Origin: Nostoc sp. UHCC 0926
GTDB taxonomy: Bacteria > Cyanobacteriota > Cyanobacteriia > Cyanobacteriales > Nostocaceae
Reading direction: 5' to 3'
NCBI RefSeq assembly: GCF_028623165.1
Contig: NZ_CP117772.1
Span: 186,001 to 250,000, forward strand
DNA length: 64,000 nt
The notes under the pieces were generated by a model. It did not search any database, was not told the origin of the DNA, and saw only the letters and a list, made by a program, of their open reading frames with translations. The position numbers and the translations under genes are program-made. Position 1 is the stretch's first letter; the number at the start of each line of letters is the position of its first letter. Shown here piece by piece: positions 9,701-17,600 of the stretch.

Positions 9701-11642
9701 TTATTTGCCTAATGGCGAGTTGGAGTATTTAGGACGCATCGACAATCAAGTAAAGATTCGCGGTTTCCGTATCGAGTTAGGCGAAATTGAAGTAGTTTTA
9801 AGCCAACACCCCTTGGTACAGGAGAGTGTCGTCGTCATCAGAGAAGACACCTCTGGAGATAAACGCACTTCGGCTTCGCTCAGTACAAGTCTTGTGGCTT
9901 ACTTAGTGCCTGCTGTTCATCAAAAAACATTACCCCAGCAGGTTGCCCAATGGCAGACCGAGTACGTTAGTGACTGGCAAATGCTCTATGAACAAGCTTA
10001 TAGCCAGCGATCGGCATCCACAGATGACCTCACGTTCAATATTACTGGCTGGAATAGTAGTTATACCAGGCAACCCATCCCAGATGGGGAAATGCAGGAG
10101 TGGGTTGAGAATACAGTCAGCCGAATTTTGGCTGGTCTTCCGAAACGGGTACTAGAAATTGGTTGTGGAACAGGGTTACTGCTATCTCGCATTGCCAAGC
10201 ACTGTCAACAGTATTGGGGATGTGATTATTCTATTGCCGCCATACAGCACGTTGAGCAGATATGCTCCACGGTTGATGGTCTAGCTCATGTGCGGCTGCT
10301 ACACCAAATGGCGGATAACTTTGAAAATATCCCTCAAGGAGAATTCGACACTGTTATTTTGAACTCAGTAGTGCAGTATTTCCCCAGTGTTGAGTATTTG
10401 TTGCAGGTGATAGAAGGAGCGATCGCGGCGTTCGCCCAACAGGGTACGCTATTCGTGGGTGATGTCCGCAGCTTACCATTGCTGGAGCCATACCATGCAG
10501 CTGTGCAGTTGTCCCAAGCTGCTGAGGATAGAACTATTGAGCAATGGCAGCGAATGGTACATCAGAGTGTGGCTGTTGAAGAAGAATTGGTCATCGACCC
10601 CAGTTTCTTCATCGCCCTCCAGACACGCTTTCCTCAAATTACTGGGGTGGAAATTCAGCCCAAACGCGGTTACGCGCAAAATGAGCTAACCCAATTCCGC
10701 TATGATGTTACCCTTCATATCGGTGCTGATGTTCAAACTACTAGCGTTCCTTGGCTAAACTGGCAACTCAATGCCCTTTCATTCACACGAATTCAACATC
10801 AACTGCAACAAGAACAGCCAGAACTGTTGGGAATCAGGCGCGTGCCGAATCAACGAGTACAGCAAGCACTACAGATTTGGCAATGGTTGGAAAATCCCCC
10901 GGCTGTAGAAACAGTCAGCCAAGTGCGGCAGGTATTAGCACAACAGCCAACGGTTGGGATCAATCCAGAGCAGTTTTGCCAATTGGGGCAGCAACTCGGT
11001 TACACTGTCCACCTAAGTTGGTGGGAGAGTAGTCAGGATGGTTGCTATGATGTGGTGTTGTGCCGCAATAATTCAACGCAGATATCTGACGTACAAAGGG
11101 CAATCGCCTTTTGGGATACTTCAGCCGTTACAACCAAACCCTGGGCTGACTATACTAACAATCCCCTACGCGGCAAGTTAGTCCAAAAACTGGTGCCGCA
11201 GGTGCGTGAATATATCCAACAAAAGCTACCCGATTACATGGTGCCGCAGGCTTTTGTCGTCCTCAATGCCCTGCCGTTGACACTCAATGGCAAGGTGGAT
11301 CGCCGCTCCCTGCCTTCACCTGATACAGCCACAAGAAGTCTTTCTACTGGCTTTGTTTTACCTCGCACCCCAATTGAAGCTCAACTGGTTCGGATCTGGA
11401 GTCAAGTCCTGGGAGTTGAAAGTATTGGTGTTAAGGACAACTTCTTTGAGCTAGGTGGTCATTCCCTACTAGCTACCCAAGTCCTCTCAGAGATCAACTC
11501 AGCTTTTGGACTCGATCTGTCTATACAGATAATGTTTGAGTCTCCTACAGTAGCCGGGATAGCAGAATACATCAAAGTAATGGATTGGGCAACACAAAAT
11601 TTGCCAGTAAAAGAAGTCAGCGTCGAAATAGTGGAGTTATGA
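3714..11642 (+). CDS. NRPS subunit, docking-C-A-PCP-C-A-NMT-PCP (Ile-like, N-Me-Thr)
   Basis: Residues 1-55 form a TubC-type N-terminal docking domain. Module 1: C with HHIITDG near residue 203, A with core YTSGSTGQPKG near 687, carrier Ser1080. Module 2: C with HHIAADG near 1270, A core near 1754, an embedded class I methyltransferase at about 2076-2396 (EIGCGTG near 2148) inserted before the A10 region, carrier Ser2584. Aligned by eye to GrsA, the ten-residue codes are DAFFLGVTFK for module 1, resembling Ile codes of cyanobacterial NRPS, and DFWNIGMVHK for module 2, the standard Thr code. Methyltransferases in this position normally N-methylate the loaded residue, so N-methyl-Thr is predicted. 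A1 and A2 each carry a short in-frame insertion derived from dispersed repeats (5634-5672 and 9867-9890). The protein accepts the starter from the upstream A-KR-PCP subunit. Confidence 0.93.
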   Translation: MITEQFLANLQTKGVKIWIDGDQLGCRAPKGIMTADIQQELKERKTEILAFLKEAQTATQSNSFPLVPVSRDEELALSFAQQRMWFLYQLDKESPFYNESCQLRIVGKLSVTTLEQSINEIIRRHEALRTSFAVREGIPFQTIVSTVTINIPVIDLQGLAEASVQEIVTQEVRKPFDLDSIPLLRATLLRQEVESHLLILTMHHIITDGWSMGIFFKELEVLYHAFTKGQPNPLPELTIQYADFALWQRKWLTKEVQEKQLKYWKQQLADAPPLLELPTDYPRPPVQTFSGATKKFQIEEHLTSQLITLSQKSGVTLFMTLLAAFDILLHRYSGQDDICIGSPFANRDRQEVDSLIGCFVNTLVLRTQIEDNSSFSQFLQQVRSVVWDAHAHQNLPFEQVVEALQPERSLSYNPLFQVVFVLENFSLDTLELPDISLTPEMVERGTSQFDLSLSIWQTQKGLIGSWEYNSDLFEADTIARMTGHFQTMLSAIAAHPDQRIEELPLLTEPERHQLLMEWNNTQANYPQDKCIHQLFEEQVERTPDAVAVVFGDQKLTYEQLNSQANQLAHYLQSLGVRADVLVGLCVERSLSMIVGILGILKAGGAYVPLDPEYPQERLNFMLEDTGLSVVLTQEKLVDKLGDHFRRGFAERKADVICLDSNWEIINQQTKQNPTTSIKADNLAYVMYTSGSTGQPKGVAVDHRAVNRLVINTNYIDIKPTDVIAQASNYAFDAATFEIWGALLHGARLVGVSKELALSPQDFAAFMRSQGISVLFLTTALFNQIAQEVPSAFNSLRHLLFGGEAVDPKWVKEVLKNGAPQRLLHVYGPTENTTFSSWYLVQELSEDATNIPIGRAIANTQVYILDKNLQPVPVGVPGELHIGGAGLAQGYLHRPETTAEKFIEIELFDQIERVYKTGDLVRSLPDGNIEYIGRIDNQVKIRGFRIELGEIETVLSQYPHVQASCAIAREDIPGDKRLVAYIVPQKEQTLTVSELRSFMKSKLPEYMVPSAIVILEGLPLTSNGKLDRRALPAPDLHSQLSDKYVAPRNPIEEILSGIWAQVLKVERVGIHDNFFELGGHSLLATQIISRIPEAFGTSLPLRSLFKSPTVAQLSEVIASELQTGSSLVLPAILPVSTRQDIPLSWAQERLWFLHHLEGESGAYTIPFAVRLEGNINVKALSGAIEAIVGRHEVLRTRFEIKDDKPVQVIDPNINITLPVVDLQNVADPWKQVEQLAIKEAYKPFDLARDPMLRVKMWQVAQQEYVLLLVIHHIAADGWSIGVLIRELSAHYRTISTGSSVELPELSVQYADFTVWQRQWLINQVLERQLSYWKQELAGAPPLLELPTDRPRPAIQTFKGGIERFQLDASLTSALRQISQESGSTLFMTLLAAFVVLMSRYSGQKDLVVGSPIANRNRKEIEELIGFFVNILPLRFDLSRELTFADLLTQVRQVTQNAYEHQDLPFEILVEQLQPERKLNRNPLVQVVFVLQNAPSSGWDLPGLSVEKMPWGLDAARFDLELNFWETRSGLEGYCCYSSDLFDGATIARMMQHFQNLLEAICLQHTGAIAANPQQPVALLPLLTQQERHQLLMEWNNIQVNYPQDKCIHQLFEEQVKRTPNAVAVVYGNQQLTYQQLNTRANQLAHYLRSLGVGADVLVGLCVERSLSMVVGLLGILKAGGAYVPLDPEYPQDRLSFMLEDAQVSVLVTQQQLVESLPKHQARVVCLDIDWEKIAQNNESNLEKTATPDNLAYVIYTSGSTGKPKGVLVNHSNVARLFAATDSWYNFNQDDVWTMFHSYAFDFSVWEIWGALLYGGRLVVVPYLVTRSPESFYELLCQEKVTILNQTPSAFRQLIQAEQSIATAGDLKLRLVIFGGEALELKSLQPWFERHGDSLPQLVNMYGITETTVHVTYRPLSKADLNHTASIIGRPISDLQVYVLDEHKQLVPIGVPGEMYIGGEGVTRGYLNRPELTDERFICHPFSNNPKARLYKTGDKARYLPNGELEYLGRIDNQVKIRGFRIELGEIEVVLSQHPLVQESVVVIREDTSGDKRTSASLSTSLVAYLVPAVHQKTLPQQVAQWQTEYVSDWQMLYEQAYSQRSASTDDLTFNITGWNSSYTRQPIPDGEMQEWVENTVSRILAGLPKRVLEIGCGTGLLLSRIAKHCQQYWGCDYSIAAIQHVEQICSTVDGLAHVRLLHQMADNFENIPQGEFDTVILNSVVQYFPSVEYLLQVIEGAIAAFAQQGTLFVGDVRSLPLLEPYHAAVQLSQAAEDRTIEQWQRMVHQSVAVEEELVIDPSFFIALQTRFPQITGVEIQPKRGYAQNELTQFRYDVTLHIGADVQTTSVPWLNWQLNALSFTRIQHQLQQEQPELLGIRRVPNQRVQQALQIWQWLENPPAVETVSQVRQVLAQQPTVGINPEQFCQLGQQLGYTVHLSWWESSQDGCYDVVLCRNNSTQISDVQRAIAFWDTSAVTTKPWADYTNNPLRGKLVQKLVPQVREYIQQKLPDYMVPQAFVVLNALPLTLNGKVDRRSLPSPDTATRSLSTGFVLPRTPIEAQLVRIWSQVLGVESIGVKDNFFELGGHSLLATQVLSEINSAFGLDLSIQIMFESPTVAGIAEYIKVMDWATQNLPVKEVSVEIVEL
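5634..5672 (+). repeat. Dispersed-repeat insertion in A domain (Ile-like module)
   Basis: Compared with the parallel A domains in this window (which read LPKHQARVVCLD), this one has an extra segment GDHFRRGFAERK before ADVICLD. The DNA contains CGGCGCGGCTTTGCCGAACG, a form of the inverted-repeat-rich elements scattered in Nostocales genomes. The frame is kept. Confidence 0.55.
9867..9890 (+). repeat. 24-bp in-frame repeat insertion in Thr A domain
   Basis: Eight extra residues (TSASLSTS) split the conserved GDKR-LVAY stretch that is continuous in the other A domains here. The 24-bp insert begins ACTT and ends AAGT and contains CGGCTTCGCTCAGTAC, a common Nostoc dispersed repeat. It lies just before the embedded methyltransferase. 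Confidence 0.65.
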
Positions 11643-11644
11643 GC

Positions 11645-14600
11645 ATGACTAACAGCATTATTGAATTCCTCGATCGCCTGAGTAACTTGGATATTAACCT
11701 AGAGGCTAATGGCGATCGCTTGCGCTGTCATGCACCTGAAGGCGTGTTAAATCCAATGCTACTTCAGGAAATAACTGGGCGTAAAACAGAAATTATGCTG
11801 TTTTTACAGCAAGCAAAGCAGGCTAAGACTTCTCATCAGTTGCCCATTCAAAGAGTGCCACGAGACGGTGAGCTAACACTGTCTTTTGCCCAACAGCGAC
11901 TCTGGTTTCTGCACCATTTGTCACCAGACAGTCGTTCTTATAATTTCCTAGATGCTCAGAGGCTACATGGATCGCTGAATATAATTGCACTGGAACAAAG
12001 TCTTAGTGAACTCATTCGCCGCCATGAAATCTTAAGAACTACTTTTCCTACCGTAGACGGACAACCTGTTCAGGTCATTGCTCCTCCCACTAGCTTCACT
12101 TTGCCAATCCATAACTTGCAGGGATTGTCAGTCCAGGAGCAAACCGATCGGATTCAAGAAATAGCGAAGTCCTTTGCCTCCAAGCCTTTTAATCTAGCTG
12201 TTGACCCCTTAGTACAATTCACTCTACTCCAACTGAGTAACCAGGAGTATGTACTGCTGTTAAAGATGCACCACATCATCTACGATGGCTGGTCTTTGGA
12301 CATTTTCAAACGTGAGTTATCTCACTTGTATGCAGCTTTCGCTCAAAGATTGCCCAACCCACTATCTGAATTACCTATCCAGTATGCTGACTTTGCAGTT
12401 TGGCAACGCCAGTGGCTAACTGGCGTTGTCCTGGAACGCCAACTAAATTACTGGCAGCAACAGTTAGCAGGTGTCTCTGGCGTACTAGAACTACCTACTG
12501 ATAAACCACGTCCCCCAGTGCAGAGTTTCCGGGGTAGAATTGAGCGTTTTCAACTGGATCGCAACCTCACACAACGCCTCAAGCAGTTGAGCCAAGAGTC
12601 AGACGCAACATTGTTTATGACTCTACTGGCCGCTTTTTTGGTCTTGCTCTCTCGTTACAGTGGTCAGTTAGATATTGTTGTTGGCTCCCCGATCGCTAAC
12701 CGCAACAACAAGAGCATCGAGCAGCTAATAGGTTTTTTTACTAATACCCTAGCATTAAGGGGCGATCTCTCTGGCAACCCCAGCTTTGCTGACTTCTTAG
12801 CGCAAGTGCGGCAAACCACATTGTCAGCCTACGCTCACCAGGACTTGCCTTTTGAGATGTTGGTAGAAAAGCTACAGCCAGAACGAGATTTGAGTCGTAA
12901 TCCTCTGCTACAGGTAATGTTTTCCCTCCATAACACCCTACAGTCTTCTTGGGATTTGCCAGGTTTAACTATCCAGGACATATCTTTACCAATTGATGAA
13001 ATGGTCAGATTTGACCTGGAAGTTCACTACTGGGAAGTTTCAGGATGTCTGGAGGGTATTTGGAATTACAGTGCTGATTTATTTGATGCAACGACAATTA
13101 CTCGCATAGCCCAACATTTTCAAATTTTACTACAAGCAATTATTGCCAATCCCAGAGCGCCAATTGCAGAATTACCACTGTTGACGATCGCAGAACGTCA
13201 TCAATTGTTGGTGGAGTGGAACAACACTGAAGTAGACTATTCCTCTAATAAGTGTATCCATCAGTTGTTTGAGGAGCAGGTAGAGCGCACCCCGGATGCT
13301 GTAGCAGTCGTTTTTGAAGATCAACAACTGACTTACCAGCAGTTGAATACTCGTGCAAATCAATTGGCGCATTACTTGCGATCGTTAGATGTGGGAGCCG
13401 ATGTGCTAGTTGGGTTGTGTGTAGAACGCTCTTTGGAGATGGTGGTAGGACTACTTGGTATTCTTAAGGCGGGTGGGGCATATCTGCCACTTGACCCAGA
13501 CTATCCTACTGAGCGTTTGAGCTTTATGGTTGAAGATGCTCAAGTTAGGGTGTTGCTGACTCAGCAGCAGTTAGTAGAATCTCTGCCTAAACATCAAGCG
13601 CGTGTCGTTTGCTTAGATATCGATTGGGAAAAAATAGCTCAAAACAATGATTCAAATCTAGAAAACACTGCCACACCCGATAACCTGGCTTATGTAATTT
13701 ACACTTCTGGTTCCACAGGTAAGCCTAAAGGCGTTTTAATTAATTACTCAAATGTAGCTCGTCTGTTTGCCGCTACAAACTCGTGGTATAATTTTAACTC
13801 TCAAGATGTCTGGACATTGTTCCACTCTTATGCATTCGACTTTTCAGTATGGGAAATTTGGGGTGCATTGCTGTATGGTGGACGATTAGTAGTAGTGCCA
13901 TATTTAGTGACGCGATCGCCTGAATCCTTCTATGAGTTATTGTGTCAAGAAAAAATCACAATTCTCAATCAAACCCCTTCAGCTTTCCGCCAGTTAATTC
14001 AAGCCGAAATTGCGATCGCAACAGCTGGCGAATTGAACTTACGCCTAGTAATTTTCGGTGGGGAAGCCTTAGAACTCAAGAGTTTGCAACCTTGGTTTGA
14101 ACGTCACGGCGACCAAATGCCCCAGTTAGTGAATATGTACGGGATTACGGAAACCACGGTACACGTTACCTATCGTCCCTTAAGCAAAGTCGATTTGTAT
14201 GGTACGGCAAGTGTAATTGGTCGTCCAATTCCCGACTTACAAGTGTATGTGCTAGATGAACAGAAACAGCCAGTACCAATTGGCGTTTCTGGTGAGATGT
14301 ACGTTGGTGGTGCTGGGGTGGCGCGTGGTTATCTCAATCGTGTCGAACTGACACAACAACGGTTTATCTCTCATCCTTTTAGCAAGAATCCCCAAGCGCG
14401 ACTATATAAAACAGGGGACTTGGCACGTTATTTGCCCAATGGCGAGTTAGAGTATTTAGGGCGCATTGACCAGCAAGTGAAAATTCGCGGCTTCCGCATC
14501 GAACTTGGAGAAATCGAGGCGGCGCTAACACAACACTTGGCTGTGGGGGAAACTATTGTCATCGCGCGCGAGGACGATCCTGGCAATAAGCGTCTAGTAG

Positions 14601-17600
14601 CTTATATTGTCCCTGAGCAAACGTATGCTTTTCCAATTTTACAACTACTTCGTTTTCAAAATAAAAGCCTGTCTAATGAAGAGTTACTCTATAAGTTGCC
14701 GAATGGCATGATGGTTGCCCATCTGAATAAAAACGAGACAGAATTCGTCTACAAAGAACTTTGGGAAGAACAGACTTATTTAAAAAATGGCGTCACCATC
14801 AATGAAGGGGATTGCATTTTTGATGTGGGTGCCAATATCGGTCTGTTCACACTTTTCGTGGGTCAAATATGTAAGGATGTTTCTATTTACGCATTTGAGC
14901 CAATTCCGCCTGTTTTTGACCTATTACACATAAATTCTGAGAACTATGGCTTAAATGTGAAGCTATTTAATCTTGGTCTTTCCAGCGAGACAAAGAGTGA
15001 TACCTTTACATATTATCCTCAAATTTCGGTCATTTCAGGGCGCTTTGCTGATATTGCTCAAGAGCGAGAGGTAGTTAAATCCTTTTTGCTCAAACAACAA
15101 AATATTGTAGAAAATGAGACAGAAATATCTAGTCAGGCAATTGATGAACTGCTAGCAGAAAGATTGCAGAGTCAGCAATTCACTTGCCAGTTAAGAACAA
15201 TTTCTGATGTGATTAGTGAGTATGGCGTTGAGAAAATCGATTTGCTGAAAATCGACGTGGAGAAAAGTGAGCAGGATGTGCTTTCTGGCATCCAGCAAGA
15301 AGATTGGCAAAAGATCAAGCAGATAGTTGTAGAGGTTCATAACATCAATGGCAGGTTGGAAGAGATTACAGCCCTGCTGAAAAAACATGGATACGACCTA
15401 ACTATTGAGCAGGATGCTTTACTAGAAGATACTGTACTCTACAATATTTATGCTAGACGACCATCCATAAACCAGTCCCTCCCAGAAGATCCTGGTAGCG
15501 GGTTAGTCAGTGATTATGTAAAACCGGGCTGGATTAATGTGAATTTATTACTCAGTGAGTTTCGCCACTGCCTACAAAAGAAGTTACCAGAGTACATGGT
15601 ACCAAGTGCTTTTGTGCTGCTGGAATCCTTACCCCTAACTCCGAACGGCAAAGTAGACCGCAACGCCCTGCCAGAACCAGACTTAGACAGCACACTGCTA
15701 GAAAAATATGTCGCCCCACGCACACCCATTGAGGAAATACTGGCACAAATTTGGGCGCAAGTTCTTAAAGTAGAGCGAGTTGGCATTCATGATAACTTCT
15801 TTGAATCAGGGGGACACTCGCTATTAGCGACCCAATTGCTCTCACGCATCCGCAACATTTTCAAATTAGAATTACCACTGCATAGTCTGTTTGCAGCAAC
15901 AACAGTTGCCAAATTCGCACAAGAGATTAAGCAGTTACAACAACAAAATTTAGAACTGTCTACACCACCTATCTTACCAAGGGCAAGTGAAGCTGAATTA
16001 CCACTATCATTTGCTCAACAGCGTTTGTGGTTTTTAGACCAGTTACAGCCTCTCAGCGCCTTTTACAACGTACCTGTAGCTTTGCATCTAGTCGGAACTC
16101 TCGAAGTTGCGGCGCTACAACAAAGCTTACAAGAAATTATTCATCGCCACGAGGCATTACGTACTAACTTCATTAAAGTTGATGGAAAACCAACTCAAGT
16201 TATCCAAACACAAGCGAATTGGAAAGTATCAATTGTTGATTTAAAGCATTTATTCACAACTGAACAAGAAATTGCCACACAGCAATTAGCGCAGCAACAA
16301 GCTATTCAACCTTTTAACCTGGCAACTGAACCATTAGTTAGGGCGACATTGCTAGTGCTGTCCAAGACAGAACACGCCTTATTAGTGTGTATGCACCACA
16401 TTGTCTTTGATGGCTGGTCAGTGGGTGTGTTTGTTCAAGAACTAGCAGCGCTGTACAATGCTTACTCTCAAGGTCAGCCGTCTCCGTTAGCACCACTGCC
16501 GATTCAGTACGCAGATTTCGCAATTTGGCAGCGAAACTGGTTACAAGGAGATGTTTTACAAAGCCAACTAAGTTACTGGCAACAACAACTGGCAAACGCA
16601 CCAGCTTTATTGTCCCTACCCACAGACCGACCTAGACCATCTGTGCAGACTGACAACGGGGCATATCAACAGTTTGCACTCTCAAAGGAGCTAACCAGTG
16701 GCTTGACACAACTGAGTCAACAACAAGGGGTGACTTTATTCATGACGCTGTTGGCAGCGTTTGATACTCTACTTTATCGCTACACAGGACAAGAAGATAT
16801 ATTGGTGGGGTCTCCCATTGCTAACCGCGATCGCAGTGAAATAGAAGAGTTAATTGGCTTTTTTGTCAATACCTTAGTCATACGTACAGATTTGGCAGGT
16901 AATCCCAGTTTTAGCGAATTACTGAGTCGTGTTCGAGAAGTAGCTTTATCCGCGTATGCTCATCAGAACTTGCCTTTTGAAATGCTGGTAGAAGCATTGC
17001 AGCCAGAACGGGATCTCAGCTATACACCACTGTTCCAGGTGATGTTTGCCCTCCAGAATGCGTCTACATCTCAAGTAGAGTTGGCTGGGTTGACTGTCAC
17101 TCCATTGATAACAGAAGGCGCAACGGCAAAGTTTGATTTAAGTTTGTTAATGCAGAATACGGCCACTGGGCTGGTGGGTTTTTGGGAGTACAACACTGAC
17201 TTGTTTGATGCTAGTACCATTGAGCGAATGACTGGTCATTTTGTGACATTGCTGGAAGGTATTATTGCTAACCCACAGCAGCAAATCTCACAATTGCCAC
17301 TGTTGACAGCAGTTGAACAACAGCAGTTATTAGTGGAATGGAATGAGACTCAAGCAGATTATCCTTCTGATAAGTGTATTCATCAGTTGTTTGAGGAGCA
17401 AGTTCAGCGTACACCCGATGCTATAGCAGTTGTTTTTGAAGATCAACAACTTACTTACCAGCAGTTGAATACTCGTGCTAACCAGTTAGCGCACTACCTC
17501 AAGTCTTTGGGAGTGGGAGCAGATGTGCTAGTAGGCATTTGTGTGGAACGCTCAATAGAAATGGTGGTGGGACTACTAGGTATTCTGAAGGCGGGTGGGG

